Source of the DNA: Aquimarina sp. BL5
GTDB lineage: Bacteria > Bacteroidota > Bacteroidia > Flavobacteriales > Flavobacteriaceae
DNA length: 64,000 nucleotides
Assembly: GCF_003443675.1 (NCBI RefSeq)
Contig: NZ_CP031963.1
Span: forward strand, 5,804,501 to 5,868,500
Direction of reading: 5' to 3'
Under the pieces are notes generated by a model that was given only the letters and a program-made list of their open reading frames with translations, was not told the origin of the DNA and searched no databases. Made by a program: the position numbers and the translations under genes. This document shows positions 44,312 through 53,694 of the stretch, piece by piece. Within the stretch, counting starts at the first letter, position 1; every line of letters begins with the position of its first letter.

Positions 44312-44947
44312 ATGATAAAGAAAATATTTTTTTTAGTAATTACCCTTTTTATTGCTACTGCTCAAGCACAAGATGCAAAACAACTTCTAGATGAAGTATC
44401 TACTAAGGTAAGAAGTTACAATAATATTGTCATAGGATTTAAATATGCCTTAAATAATCCTGCAGAAAATGTTTCTCAGGAGACAAGGGGTGATGTTACT
44501 TTATTAGGTGATAAATATCTTTTAAACCTAATGGGGACAGAACAGATGTATGATGGTAAAAAATTGCACATTGTTATTCCTGAAGATGAGGAAATTAATA
44601 TTTCTTCTCAAAATGCGGAAGATGAGGCCAGCGTTACACCATCTAAGATGCTTACGTTTTATGAAGATGGATATACTTCTAAATTAGATATAGTTCAAGA
44701 TGTACAGGGAAGAAAAATTCAGTTTGTAAAATTAATTCCAATCGATTCTAAGAGTGAATTAAAAGAAATTTTATTAGGAATTGATAAGCAAACAAAGCAT
44801 ATTTATAAACTGATTCTTATGCAGAATAATGGAACAAATATTACAATTACGGTTAATAGTTTTAAAACAAATCAGCCGCTTTCTAAAACGTTATTTGTTT
44901 TCGACGAATCAAAATATAGTAATTATTACATCAATCGTTTAGATTAG
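44312..44947 (+). CDS. lolA: LolA-like outer-membrane lipoprotein carrier
   Basis: A 211-residue periplasmic protein with a signal peptide (KKIFFLVITLFIATAQA). The mature part has the LolA half-barrel pattern: LLDEVSTKVRSYNNIVIGFKYAL, RGDVTLLGDKYLLNLMGTEQMYDGKKLHIVIPEDEEINI, IQFVKLIPIDSKSELKEILLGID and TITVNSFKTNQPL. It ferries lipoproteins through the periplasm. It lies between ftsK and an LptF/G gene, a gene order often seen in Bacteroidota. A terminator follows. Confidence 0.88.
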   Translation: MIKKIFFLVITLFIATAQAQDAKQLLDEVSTKVRSYNNIVIGFKYALNNPAENVSQETRGDVTLLGDKYLLNLMGTEQMYDGKKLHIVIPEDEEINISSQNAEDEASVTPSKMLTFYEDGYTSKLDIVQDVQGRKIQFVKLIPIDSKSELKEILLGIDKQTKHIYKLILMQNNGTNITITVNSFKTNQPLSKTLFVFDESKYSNYYINRLD

Positions 44948-44982
44948 TAATATATTTAGACATTAATTTATAATCAATACAC

Positions 44983-45007
44983 ATCCCGAAGATTTCGGGA
45001 TTTATTT
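44983..45007 (+). terminator. terminator after lolA
   Basis: ATCCCGAA (44983-44990) and TTCGGGAT (44994-45001) make a perfect 8-bp stem with a 3-base loop, followed by TTATTTTAG. Confidence 0.75.
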
Positions 45008-45020
45008 TAGTAGCGAATAG

Positions 45021-47051
45021 GTGAAAATACTTGACAGATATATTCTAACGACTTTTTTAAAGACTTTTTTCCCACTCTTTATTATTATCATGTTTATTCT
45101 TTTATTGCAAACAATCTGGTTGTTTATCTCAGAGTTGGCAGGAAAAGATTTGGATTTTTCAGTGATAATAAAGTTTTTAACCTACGCTACACCTAGGTTA
45201 ATACCGATGGTATTGCCACTTACGATTTTGCTTACTTCGATCATGATCTTTGGTAACTTTGCAGAGAACTATGAGTTCGCCGCAATGAAATCTTCAGGTA
45301 TATCTTTGCAGAGGGCAATGAGAACTTTGTCAGTGTTTATCTTTTTCGTGGGAATTGGAGCATTTTTATTTTCTAATACAGTAATTCCCAATTCAGAAAG
45401 GAAGTTTGTTAACCTACGAAAGAATATAGTAAAAGTCAAACCTGCCATGGTTATTACTCCCAATCAATTTAATGATTTGGGAGACATAAACATACGGGTA
45501 TCTGAAAAATATGGTGATAATGATCAATTTATTAAGGATGTAATTATTCATAAAAAAGGAGTTAGAGCTGGTAATTTTACTGTGATAAAAGCTACTGATG
45601 GAGAATTGAAAGGTAGTATTGATTCTGACTTGATTACACTGGTACTTAATGATGGAAATTACTATGATGAAATCCAACAGAAATCTCCTAAACAAAGAAA
45701 AAAATTACCATTTGCTAAAACCTATTTTAAACAGTATGTTCTTAATATGGACTTATCTTCTTTGGATAATGTAGATATGGATGCTCAGCAATATAGCAAG
45801 GGATATAACATGCTAAATGTAAATGGTCTTAAAAATGAAATAGATACATTATCAATCCAAGTAAATGATGAGGTTAAATCTACACAAGATGATGTAAATA
45901 GAAGAAATGGATTTAAAGAATTAAATAGAAATCTAAAAATAGATACCTTAAAAACAACAACGATTGATACATTAGATTTGATAAATGATCGATTTAATGT
46001 AAGACAGAAATCACAAATCTATAGTCTTGCATTTTCTAATGTGGATGGAGTTATTAGAAGAATACAAACATCTAAAAGAACGTTAGAAGTTAAAAAAAGA
46101 GCACTTAATAAATATGAGATGTCATTGCACGATAAATATGCGTTGGGTATTGCTTGTGTTCTGTTGTTTTTTGTTGGGGCTCCGTTAGGTGCAATTATTC
46201 GTAAAGGCGGATTAGGACTGCCAATTGTCATCGGGGTAGTACTTTTTCTTACGTATCATTTTATCGGAATTTTTGCAAAAAATGGTGCTGAGGAAGGCGG
46301 TGTTCCTCCATTTGTTGGATCTTGGCTTTCTACATTCATTATATTCCCTCTGAGTATATTTTTAACCTATCGCGCAACAAGAGATAGAGGCTTTGTCAGC
46401 TTCGATATTCTTATACAGCCTTTCAGAGATTTTTTTAAAAAGAGGTCTAAGAAGAAAAGTAAGAAGAAGGATTTAGCTACTAGTGATATAGCTTTGATGA
46501 ACGAAGAACACTTTGACGAAGAAGTGGATGGAACTAAATATGATCTTTTGGTTGAGTACGACACAGATAAACTGAAAGATATTGTTAAAAACTATAGACA
46601 ATATGATTATGACGAGTCGTACAGAAATGCTTCGTTAAAGATATTAGATGAAAGAGGTATTTCTATAAGTAATCTTAAGCTAAAGGGAGAGTTGGATAAT
46701 GTTGATTTTGATATGGCTGAAAAGCATTATAAAGATTTTGACGAATATTCTGTTTTGACTATCACTTTAGCTTTCTTATCTATTCTTGTTAACTTAATCG
46801 TTAAAATAATTTCTAAGGAATTATCCGTGGAAACGGAAATAATGTTGATTATTTTCAATGTGTTAAGTAATCTTGGGTATTTAGTGTTTTATATTTTATC
46901 TTTTATAAGTCATAGCAGGTTCTATAGATTAATGAAGCATATGACTGAAAAACCTAATTACATATTTTTCTATTTAGGATTACCATTGTACATTTTAATT
47001 TACTTTTACTACCGTAATGTGATTAAAGAAGATATGAACAAAATCAGATAA
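45021..47051 (+). CDS. LptF/LptG-family lipopolysaccharide export permease with C-terminal extension
   Basis: The start codon is GTG (45021). The 676-residue protein begins ILDRYILTTFLKTFFPLF, the LptF/G signature. It has N-terminal helices at 10-125, a periplasmic beta domain (130-350) and C-terminal helices (365-455; LGIACVLLFFVGAPLGAIIRKGGLGLPIVIGVVLFL). The permease normally ends near residue 460. Here a 200-residue extension follows: an acidic soluble part (DEEVDGTKYDLLVEYDTD), then about three more helices (VLTITLAFLSILVNLIV, IMLIIFNVLSNLGYLVFYIL, YIFFYLGLPLYILIYFYY). It moves LPS from the inner membrane to the Lpt bridge. Confidence 0.88.
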   Translation: MKILDRYILTTFLKTFFPLFIIIMFILLLQTIWLFISELAGKDLDFSVIIKFLTYATPRLIPMVLPLTILLTSIMIFGNFAENYEFAAMKSSGISLQRAMRTLSVFIFFVGIGAFLFSNTVIPNSERKFVNLRKNIVKVKPAMVITPNQFNDLGDINIRVSEKYGDNDQFIKDVIIHKKGVRAGNFTVIKATDGELKGSIDSDLITLVLNDGNYYDEIQQKSPKQRKKLPFAKTYFKQYVLNMDLSSLDNVDMDAQQYSKGYNMLNVNGLKNEIDTLSIQVNDEVKSTQDDVNRRNGFKELNRNLKIDTLKTTTIDTLDLINDRFNVRQKSQIYSLAFSNVDGVIRRIQTSKRTLEVKKRALNKYEMSLHDKYALGIACVLLFFVGAPLGAIIRKGGLGLPIVIGVVLFLTYHFIGIFAKNGAEEGGVPPFVGSWLSTFIIFPLSIFLTYRATRDRGFVSFDILIQPFRDFFKKRSKKKSKKKDLATSDIALMNEEHFDEEVDGTKYDLLVEYDTDKLKDIVKNYRQYDYDESYRNASLKILDERGISISNLKLKGELDNVDFDMAEKHYKDFDEYSVLTITLAFLSILVNLIVKIISKELSVETEIMLIIFNVLSNLGYLVFYILSFISHSRFYRLMKHMTEKPNYIFFYLGLPLYILIYFYYRNVIKEDMNKIR

Positions 47052-47087
47052 TTAGAGGATACTGTTCCATTTAAGAATTATATAAAT

Positions 47088-47095
47088 TACCTTTG
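47088..47095 (+). promoter_or_regulatory. -7 box for ribB
   Basis: TACCTTTG matches TAnnTTTG and lies 25 bases before the ATG. The whole gap is 69 bases, too short for an FMN riboswitch. Confidence 0.5.
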
Positions 47096-47120
47096 CTATC
47101 AAATTAAGAATTGTATCGTT

Positions 47121-48272
47121 ATGTCACAGGTTACGGAGACCAAAAACAAATTCAAATTAAACACTATACAAGAAGCCATTGATGATATTCGTCAAGGAAA
47201 GGTGATCATTGTTGTTGATGATGAGGATAGAGAGAATGAAGGAGATTTTTTGGCAGCAGCCGAAAAGGCAACTCCAGAAATGATCAATTTTATGGCAACC
47301 CACGGACGTGGATTAATTTGTACTCCAATTACAGAACAACGTTGTGAAGACCTGAAATTGAATATGATGGTTGATAACAATACGGATCCTATGGAAACAG
47401 CATTTACGATTTCTGTAGATCTAAAAGGGAATGGCGTTACTACAGGTATTTCTGCTAGTGATCGTGCTAAGACTGTTCAAGCATTAATTGACTCAGAAAC
47501 AAAATCTCATGAGTTGGCAAGACCAGGTCATATTTTTCCATTAAAAGCAAAAGAAGGTGGTGTTTTAAGAAGAACAGGTCATACTGAAGCGGCTATAGAT
47601 TTTGCTAGATTAGCAGGGTTAAAACCAGCGGGTGTGATCGTAGAAATTATGAACGAAGATGGTACTATGGCACGCCTACCTCAATTAGTAGAAGTAGCTA
47701 AAAAATACGATCTTAAATTAGTTTCTATCGAAGACTTGGTTGCATACCGAATGCAGCATGATTCACTAATCGAAAAGAAAGAAGATTTTGATATAGTTAC
47801 TCGTTTTGGTAAATACAGATTAAGAGCGTATAAACAAACTACGAATAACCAAATTCATATTGCATTAACAAAAGGAAGCTGGGCCGATAATGAACCGGTG
47901 TTAACACGTATTAATTCGACACTATTTAATAATGATATTTTAGGAACGCTAACTAATAACGCGGATAAGCGATTAGATGCTATGTTTACTCGAATTAATA
48001 AAGAAGGAAAAGGTGCAATTGTTTTTATTAATCAAGAAAGTCAATCTTTTAATTTAATTAATCGTTTAAAGGCTCTAAAGGAAATTCAAACTGGCGAGGA
48101 GGTAGTAAAAGCACCAAAAATAGTTATGGATACTAAAGATTTTGGTATTGGTGCTCAGATTTTACACGACCTTAATGTTCATAAATTACGATTGGTATCC
48201 AATACTGTACAACAAAAACGTGTAGGTATGATTGGATACGGATTAGAAATAGTAGAATATGTAAACTATTAG
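47121..48272 (+). CDS. ribB: 3,4-dihydroxy-2-butanone 4-phosphate synthase with degenerate GTP cyclohydrolase II domain
   Basis: A 383-residue protein of RibBA shape. Residues 1-205 are an intact DHBP synthase: [85 protein letters not shown]. It makes the four-carbon riboflavin precursor from ribulose 5-phosphate. Residues 210-383 follow the GTP cyclohydrolase II fold, but the zinc region reads [21 protein letters not shown], lacking all three Cys ligands. That half should not hydrolyse GTP. A separate RibA would be needed elsewhere in the genome. Confidence 0.9.
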   Translation: MSQVTETKNKFKLNTIQEAIDDIRQGKVIIVVDDEDRENEGDFLAAAEKATPEMINFMATHGRGLICTPITEQRCEDLKLNMMVDNNTDPMETAFTISVDLKGNGVTTGISASDRAKTVQALIDSETKSHELARPGHIFPLKAKEGGVLRRTGHTEAAIDFARLAGLKPAGVIVEIMNEDGTMARLPQLVEVAKKYDLKLVSIEDLVAYRMQHDSLIEKKEDFDIVTRFGKYRLRAYKQTTNNQIHIALTKGSWADNEPVLTRINSTLFNNDILGTLTNNADKRLDAMFTRINKEGKGAIVFINQESQSFNLINRLKALKEIQTGEEVVKAPKIVMDTKDFGIGAQILHDLNVHKLRLVSNTVQQKRVGMIGYGLEIVEYVNY

Positions 48273-48282
48273 AAAGTAGTTT

Positions 48283-49473
48283 TTATAAAATACTTCGTAG
48301 AGCTTCAATCATTTTTGAGGCTCTTTCTTTTACATCACTTTCGGACCAGCCAATTTTTATTAGGCACGAAATAGTTCTTCCCATCCAGGCATCACTTGCA
48401 TCAAAGGATTGATTGTTTTTTTGAAGCCCTATTTTTTGTTCGGCAGAAAGCGTATTGAGTGATTTAGGTTCTAACAAGTGTTCCCACTTTCTATAATAGT
48501 GCCAATTGTTATCAAACCAATAAAAACAGGCGTCTACTCCATGTCCACCAAGGGCTTTGTGTACTTTTCTAGCTAAATCCTCAGTAGGAAGGAATATGTT
48601 TAAAAAAGCATAACTTTCTACCCCAGTTTCTGGAACTCTTCTAAACGTAACTTCAGGAATAGGGGTTAACGCATCGCGAAGGATAGTGTAATTTTTTTCT
48701 TGTAGACCTAAAGTATGGTCTAACTTTCTTAATTGAGCAATCCCTACAGCTGCATTTAGTTCAGATAGTCTATAGTTATATCCTAAGAATGGATGTGTTT
48801 CTGCACCGCGATCATTCCCAATATGATCATGTCCGTGATCCTGATACTTATGGGCATTTTCTGCATACTCTTTAGAATTAGTTATCAGGCCACCACCTTC
48901 TCCACAAGTAATCGTTTTTACATAATCAAAGGAAAAGCATCCTAAATCTCCATAACTACCTAGTGGTTTGTTATCGTAAGTTCCTCCTATAGCTTGACAA
49001 GCATCTTCTAATAAAATCAGCTTATGTTCATCGCAAAGAGTTTTCAATGCTTTTAGATCCGCCATAGAACCGCACATATGTACTGGCATAACTACTTTGG
49101 TTCTTGGGGTAATTGCTTTTTTTACTGCTTTAGGGTCTAAAGTTAAAGTATCATCAATATCACACAAAATTGGGGTAGCACCAACAGATAAAATAGCTTC
49201 AAAACTAGCAACAAATGTAAAAGTAGGCATAATCACTTCATCTCCTGATCCAACACCTGCAGAAGCTAATGCTACAGTTAATGCTGCTGTTCCACTTGAT
49301 ACTACCTGAGCGAATTCGGTTTGCATTCTGGAAGCTAAATCTTTTTCTAATTCTAAAGCTTTATGATGTCCATTCCGGTTACCATCAAAACCGTAACGCA
49401 TTAAAACTCCATTGTCTAATACATCTTGAACTTCTTTCTTTTCTTCAGCTCCAAATAGCTCGAATCCTGGCAT
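48283..49473 (-). CDS. DegT/DnrJ/EryC1-family sugar aminotransferase
   Basis: A 396-residue PLP enzyme. Motifs in order are VVSSGTAALTVALASAGVGSGDEVIMPTFTFVASFEA, LLEDACQAIGGTYDNKPLGSYGDLGCFSFDYVKTITCGEGGGLIT (with the PLP lysine) and GYNYRLSELNAAVGIAQL. These are the family's substrate and cofactor regions. Such enzymes transfer amino groups to keto-sugars for surface polysaccharides or modified sugars. No other sugar gene is nearby, so the substrate is unknown. Confidence 0.87.
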   Translation of the reverse strand: MPGFELFGAEEKKEVQDVLDNGVLMRYGFDGNRNGHHKALELEKDLASRMQTEFAQVVSSGTAALTVALASAGVGSGDEVIMPTFTFVASFEAILSVGATPILCDIDDTLTLDPKAVKKAITPRTKVVMPVHMCGSMADLKALKTLCDEHKLILLEDACQAIGGTYDNKPLGSYGDLGCFSFDYVKTITCGEGGGLITNSKEYAENAHKYQDHGHDHIGNDRGAETHPFLGYNYRLSELNAAVGIAQLRKLDHTLGLQEKNYTILRDALTPIPEVTFRRVPETGVESYAFLNIFLPTEDLARKVHKALGGHGVDACFYWFDNNWHYYRKWEHLLEPKSLNTLSAEQKIGLQKNNQSFDASDAWMGRTISCLIKIGWSESDVKERASKMIEALRSIL

Positions 49474-49492
49474 AGGTAAAGTGTTAAATTAA

Positions 49493-49528
49493 AAAACTCT
49501 CTTCGGCAAAAATACCGAAAAGAGTTTT
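49493..49528 (-). terminator. terminator after the thioredoxin-like gene
   Basis: AAAACTCTCTTCGG (49493-49506) and CCGAAAAGAGTTTT (49515-49528) pair with a single mismatch; on the minus strand the stem ends in a T-run. It separates the thioredoxin-like gene from the aminotransferase. Confidence 0.8.
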
Positions 49529-49558
49529 GATTATATAATGTGTAACTTATCTTTTTAA

Positions 49559-50014
49559 TTAATAGTTGTCAATAATAGTGGTTACAAAACTAAAGTATCT
49601 ACTAGGGTCTCGTAAAGAAGAACTATAAGAACCTTGGGTACTAAGTACTTTGCCATTATGATTAAGCGCGATAATATTAGGAAAGCCACCTTGTTTATTG
49701 TATTTACTTAACAGCTTTTTGTTTGCTTTTAGTTGTTCTTCAGAAATTATATCCATTCTTCTAGGGATATCTACCTTTAGTAAAACTACCTTTTGTGATT
49801 GATTTTTAAACTTTTCGGTGGAAAAGAAATCTTCGTGAAGCATGATACAAGGAGCACACCAATCACTGCCAGTGAAATACATAAGGATAGGTTTCTTGCT
49901 ATCTTTAGAAACTTGTTTAGCACTCTCAAAATCTGTTAACCAATGTAATTCGTCTTCTTGCGCAAATGAAGCTGAAGTAATTATCAATGATATAAACAGC
50001 ATTACTTTTTTCAT
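49559..50014 (-). CDS. exported thioredoxin-fold protein
   Basis: The ATG at 50014 gives a good signal peptide (MKKVMLFISLIITSASFAQ); an upstream TTG (50038) is unlikely. The mature 130-residue protein is of the DUF255/thioredoxin-like type: WLTDFESAKQVSKDSKKPILMYFTGSDWCAPCIMLHEDFF has the CAPC site, and GGFPNIIALNHNGKV holds the cis-Pro region. It is a likely periplasmic disulfide reductase or oxidoreductase. It stands alone on its transcript. Confidence 0.88.
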   Translation of the reverse strand: MKKVMLFISLIITSASFAQEDELHWLTDFESAKQVSKDSKKPILMYFTGSDWCAPCIMLHEDFFSTEKFKNQSQKVVLLKVDIPRRMDIISEEQLKANKKLLSKYNKQGGFPNIIALNHNGKVLSTQGSYSSSLRDPSRYFSFVTTIIDNY

Positions 50015-50083
50015 AGTATTAAGTTTTGGGCTTGACAAAAATAGAATATTTTTTATACTCCAAATATCTTGCCAAGTATTTGT

Positions 50084-50713
50084 CTATAACACAATTACTG
50101 TTTCATTAATAGAGCGTCTTACTTTTTTAAACTCTGCAAACATGTCATCATCAGCGCGATAACCTACAGGCAGTACTAGAACTGAATTTAGACCAAGTTG
50201 GGTAAGATTAAGAACTTCGTCATATTTTTCGGGAATAAAACCTTCCATTGGACAGGCATCTATCTTTTCAGTTGCGCATACGGTTAATAAATTACCCATA
50301 GCCAAATAGGCTTGTTTGGAGGCCCAATTGGCAATCTCATCTGCAGGTTTGTTCTTAAAAGAATCAACGAGTTGTTCTCTAAAAGGTTTAAGTACTTCAT
50401 CAGAAGTATTTCTTATTGCTTTTACGTTATCAAAATATTTCGTAATGTATTCTTCGCCAACTGTGTTTTCAATGCAAAAAACCAACACATGAGATGCATC
50501 TGCAACCTGTTGTTGATTCCAGGAGTATTCAGTAAGTTTTTTCTGAACTTCTCTATTATGCAATACAACTAATTTTAAGGGTTGTAATCCGTATGAAGTA
50601 GCAGTAAGGTTAAAGGCTTCTGTAAGTATATCTATTTTCTCTTGAGGGAGTATACGATTGTTATTAAACTTTTTTGTAGCATATCGCCATTGTAAGCTTT
50701 GGATAATTTCCAT
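50084..50713 (-). CDS. NAD(P)H-dependent nitroreductase-family flavoprotein
   Basis: The ATG at 50713 (MEIIQSLQWRYATKKFNNN) matches the family start; the open frame extends further upstream, but that part is AT-rich leader. The 209-residue protein has YATKKFNNNRILPQEKIDILTEAFNLTATSYGLQPLKLVV (FMN-binding region) and NLLTVCATEKIDACPMEGFIPEKYDEVLNL. It resembles NfsB/DrgA-type oxidoreductases acting on quinones or nitro compounds with FMN. Single gene. Confidence 0.9.
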   Translation of the reverse strand: MEIIQSLQWRYATKKFNNNRILPQEKIDILTEAFNLTATSYGLQPLKLVVLHNREVQKKLTEYSWNQQQVADASHVLVFCIENTVGEEYITKYFDNVKAIRNTSDEVLKPFREQLVDSFKNKPADEIANWASKQAYLAMGNLLTVCATEKIDACPMEGFIPEKYDEVLNLTQLGLNSVLVLPVGYRADDDMFAEFKKVRRSINETVIVL

Positions 50714-50805
50714 TGCAATTTTTTTAAAAATTATGTCGCAAAGATACAGGTATAACAAGTATCTTTATTCATTAAATTGATAAGAAAAAACTATATCACC
50801 ATTGT

Positions 50806-51198
50806 ATGAATACTATAGATGAATTGATCCAAAAATCGGAGACTAGAATCTTTAAAGCTGTTTTTCCTAATACTACCAACCACTATGAAACATTGTTTGG
50901 AGGAACTGCATTGCAACTCATGGATGAAGTTTCTTTTATATGCGCTACCCGTTTTAGTAGGAAAAAAGTAGTAACAATTTCTACAGGTAAAATTGATTTT
51001 GAAAAACCAATCCCTGCGGGTACAATTATAGAACTGGTTGCTAAGATTCATGAGGTTGGTAGAACCAGTTGTTTGGTACAGGTAGATATCTATAAGGAGG
51101 AAATGTATAACTATGATCGTGAAATAGCAGTTTCAGGAATGTTCAAGTTTGTTGCTATTGATAATGATAAAAAACCTATTCCTATTATAGATGGATAG
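50806..51198 (+). CDS. acyl-CoA thioesterase (hotdog fold)
   Basis: A 130-residue protein of the YciA/BACH type. FPNTTNHYETLFGGTALQLMDEVSFICATRFSRKKVVTISTGKIDFEKPIPAGTIIELVAKIHEVGRTS shows the hotdog pattern, with the catalytic Asp in MDEV and the conserved FGG. It hydrolyses acyl-CoA. A bidirectional terminator lies after its stop. Confidence 0.9.
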   Translation: MNTIDELIQKSETRIFKAVFPNTTNHYETLFGGTALQLMDEVSFICATRFSRKKVVTISTGKIDFEKPIPAGTIIELVAKIHEVGRTSCLVQVDIYKEEMYNYDREIAVSGMFKFVAIDNDKKPIPIIDG

Positions 51199-51206
51199 CA
51201 TAATAA

Positions 51207-51242
51207 AAGCGCATTCAACTATGTCGGATGCGCTTATTTTTT
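51207..51242. terminator. bidirectional terminator between thioesterase and antiporter genes
   Basis: AAGCGCAT (51207-51214) and ATGCGCTT (51228-51235) form a perfect stem with an A-run before and a T-run after, serving both convergent genes. Confidence 0.85.
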
Positions 51243-51251
51243 TAAGATATT

Positions 51252-52736
51252 TTATTTATCTCCTAACTGCTTAATTTTTATTCTGAAAGCTGCAAAAAGA
51301 AGGGTCATAAAAGGGCTCAGCCAATTGAAGATAGCAAAAAAGAAATAATCTACAACAGGAACTCCTAAAACGCCACTTTGATAAGCTCCACAGGTATTCC
51401 AAGGAACTAACACCGAAGTTACGGTTCCAGAATCCTCTAAGGTTCTACTAAGATTTTCAGGAGCAAGTCCTTTATCTTTAAACGCTTTTGCATACATTCT
51501 TCCTGGTACTACAATTGCCAAATATTGATCAGAAGCAGTAACATTTAGTGCTAGACAGCTTGCAACAGTACTAGCAAATAACCCAAATACAGTATCAAAC
51601 AGGCTTAATAAGGCTTTACTAATTCGGGCTAATGCTCCAATGGCATCCATAACACCACCAAAGACCATTGCACACACGATTAACCAGATGGTACCTAGCA
51701 TTCCGGACATTCCTCCAGCTGTGAATAGGTCATTTAATTCTTTACTAGAGGTTTCTACGGCGGTGTCCACAGTCATAGCTTTCATAACACCTTTATATGC
51801 AGAGTTAAAGTCCAGTGTTTCACTGCCAGCAATATTCATTACAATATCTGGTTGCGCTATAATTGCTGCAACAGCACCTAATAATGTACCAGCTAATAAG
51901 GCAATTAAAGGAGGTGTTTTTTTGATAATAAGCCCAATAACAATCATCGGAACAATAAATAACCAAGGTGATATTGTAAATGCACTTTTAATAGCAGCGA
52001 GTTGTTCACTAATTTCGGGAGTACCAGAAGTATTAAGTGTAAAACCAATTATTATAAATATAATTAACGTGATCACTATCGTTGGTACCGTAGTGTATGT
52101 CATATATTTTATATGAGAAAATAATTCTCCTCCTGCCATAGCAGGAGCAAGGTTTGTGGTATCAGATAAAGGTGACATTTTATCACCAAAGTATGCTCCA
52201 GAAATAACAGCACCAGCAGTCATTCCTAATGAAATACCTAATGTGTCTCCAATTCCAATTAATGCAATACCTACGGTAGCAGAGGTTGTCCAGGAGCTAC
52301 CTGTAGCTATAGAGATGATGGCACAGATAATTACACAAGCAGCTAGAAAAATAGTAGGATTAAGAATTTGTAATCCATAGTAAATCATTGTGGGTATAAT
52401 ACCACTAATAAGCCAAGTACCTGCTAACGAACCTACCATTAATAGTATAAGTAAGGCTCCAGTAGTTGATTTTACGTTGCGAGCAACTTCTTCCATCATT
52501 TGTTTATAGGACACTTTATTAAAGAAACCTACTATGGCAGCTACAGCGGCACCCAGCAGTAATACAAATTGATTACTACCACTTAGTGCATCATCGCCAA
52601 AAGCGAAGTATACATTATAAAACAACATACCTACTAGCGCAACAATTGGAATTAATGCTTCCCAAATGTTTAATTCTCTGTTTTCAATAATTTCTTCGTT
52701 TTGGGGATCAGTAGGAGTGATGTTTTGACTTTCCAT
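51252..52736 (-). CDS. nhaC: NhaC-family Na+/H+ antiporter
   Basis: A 494-residue protein with about 12 membrane helices. Family features include ISIATGSSWTTSATVGIALIGIGDTLGISLGMTAGAVISGAYFGDKMSPLSDTTNLAPAM, a signature of NhaC. SRTLEDSGTVTSVLVPWNTCGAYQSGVLGV near the C-terminus is also conserved. It exchanges sodium for protons, fitting a marine organism. It could also be a related malate/lactate-type antiporter. The tandem small-RNA region begins just upstream of its start. Confidence 0.9.
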   Translation of the reverse strand: MESQNITPTDPQNEEIIENRELNIWEALIPIVALVGMLFYNVYFAFGDDALSGSNQFVLLLGAAVAAIVGFFNKVSYKQMMEEVARNVKSTTGALLILLMVGSLAGTWLISGIIPTMIYYGLQILNPTIFLAACVIICAIISIATGSSWTTSATVGIALIGIGDTLGISLGMTAGAVISGAYFGDKMSPLSDTTNLAPAMAGGELFSHIKYMTYTTVPTIVITLIIFIIIGFTLNTSGTPEISEQLAAIKSAFTISPWLFIVPMIVIGLIIKKTPPLIALLAGTLLGAVAAIIAQPDIVMNIAGSETLDFNSAYKGVMKAMTVDTAVETSSKELNDLFTAGGMSGMLGTIWLIVCAMVFGGVMDAIGALARISKALLSLFDTVFGLFASTVASCLALNVTASDQYLAIVVPGRMYAKAFKDKGLAPENLSRTLEDSGTVTSVLVPWNTCGAYQSGVLGVPVVDYFFFAIFNWLSPFMTLLFAAFRIKIKQLGDK

Positions 52737-52863
52737 ATATAGTATTCGAAATTTTAAGAATGTAATGTTACGATATTAATAAAATTTATGCAACGTATTC
52801 CTTTCGTTTAATTCTAAAAATGATTGATGGATATGGTGATAAAATATTTATAAATGTATTTTA

Positions 52864-52888
52864 TCGAATAAAAACGCTTTTTGTCGAT
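52864..52888 (+). promoter_or_regulatory. paired TCGA element upstream of small RNA 1
   Basis: TCGAA (52864) and TCGAT (52884-52888) stand 20 bp apart in a TTTTATCGAATAAAAACGCT context. The same pair recurs at 53351-53375 and 53695-53719, always 50-51 bp before a TAnnTTTG box. Two half-sites two helical turns apart suggest a dimeric activator binding one face of the DNA. Confidence 0.6.
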
Positions 52889-52916
52889 ATTTTAATATAT
52901 ATTTGCTCAATGGTCT

Positions 52917-53097
52917 TTGTGAAAATATGATATTGAAATATTTTTGAACCATTGAAAAGAAGGATATTAAGAAATTAAATATATACCGAAAGAGAAAAAT
53001 TGGAATTGATTGTTTATGTTTTTTTGCCCCAACAAATTTAATTTCCCCCAAAGTTAAATTTGACAAATTACAAAGCCTCAGAAATGAGGCTTTTTTT
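52917..53097 (+). ncRNA. candidate small RNA 1 of a tandem family
   Basis: The promoter is TTG (52917-52919), 19-base spacer, TATTTTTG (52939-52946). The predicted transcript runs from about 52952 to 53097 (about 146 nt). It ends in AAGCCTCA-GAAA-TGAGGCTT (53073-53092) and a T-run, an intrinsic terminator. A hairpin with arms AAATTTAA (53034-53041) and TTAAATTT (53054-53061) shows CCCCC in its loop; GCCCCAA lies just upstream. The only ATG-led frame is 13 codons and not shared with the other copies, so I take it as non-coding. Confidence 0.62.
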
Positions 53098-53098
53098 A

Positions 53099-53345
53099 TG
53101 CTCTACGGTATTCTCTAATATCTAATAAGCTCTTAAAGAACCTTATATTTTATTCCTATTATATACATTCGTTTCATAACGAAATAAAGTAGAAGCTATT
53201 GGGAAGACCGGATTTTGTAATTAATACAAGTACAATATGATTCAAACGGTTTTACGCATTTTTAATAGTTATTTAAAAAAGGACACAACTGGTAAAAATC
53301 TTACTTTATTGAGCGTTTTTTTAATTTTTTATACATGAAATTGTA
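53099..53345. other. spacer between small RNA 1 and 2
   Basis: About 250 AT-rich bases with no open frame, hairpin or promoter that I can support. It ends where the second paired TCGAT element begins. Confidence 0.4.
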
Positions 53346-53350
53346 TTTTA

Positions 53351-53375
53351 TCGATTAAAATTGTATTTTAACGAT
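53351..53375 (+). promoter_or_regulatory. paired TCGAT element upstream of small RNA 2
   Basis: TCGAT (53351-53355) and ACGAT (53371-53375) stand 20 bp apart, with TTTTA before each. The second half-site ends 51 bases before the -7 box of the unit, as in the other two units. Confidence 0.6.
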
Positions 53376-53426
53376 TATATGTGTTTTATTACTACCGTTT
53401 TTTTTATCAAATTGTAGTATATCATG

Positions 53427-53585
53427 TATTTTTGAAATGTGAAAGAATAAGAGTTACTAATAGAATTAGTTTTAATATTTCGCCCCATAATAAATAGAAT
53501 ATTTCAAAATTTAGAGAACTAAACTTTTTTTGCCCAAATTAATTTTACCTACTAATGAGCCTCATACCCCAAGAGGCTTTTTTTT
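53427..53585 (+). ncRNA. candidate small RNA 2 of a tandem family
   Basis: The -7 box is TATTTTTG (53427-53434), without a good TTG at -33. The predicted transcript is about 53440-53585. AATATT (53474-53479) and AATATT (53498-53503) enclose a loop with CCCC (53483-53486). TTTAG-AGAA-CTAAA (53510-53523) is a second hairpin. The terminator is AGCCTC (53558-53563) and GAGGCT (53573-53578) with CCCC in its loop and eight T. No shared open frame. Confidence 0.6.
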
Positions 53586-53694
53586 ATGAGTTGATTTTCT
53601 TTCATTCTCAATATTCTTACAAATAATACCTTCTCTATCTTCATTATGTCTTAAAGAGATTAATTACTTGTTGAACATAAGAAATCGCATTTAA

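Noticed and set aside
47051..47120. FMN riboswitch ahead of ribB
   Set aside because: The gap is only 69 bases and shows none of the conserved junction sequence.
52848..53066. 72-codon frame on the minus strand across small RNA 1
   Set aside because: Low-complexity translation, and it crosses the proposed promoter and terminator parts. No counterpart in units 2 and 3.
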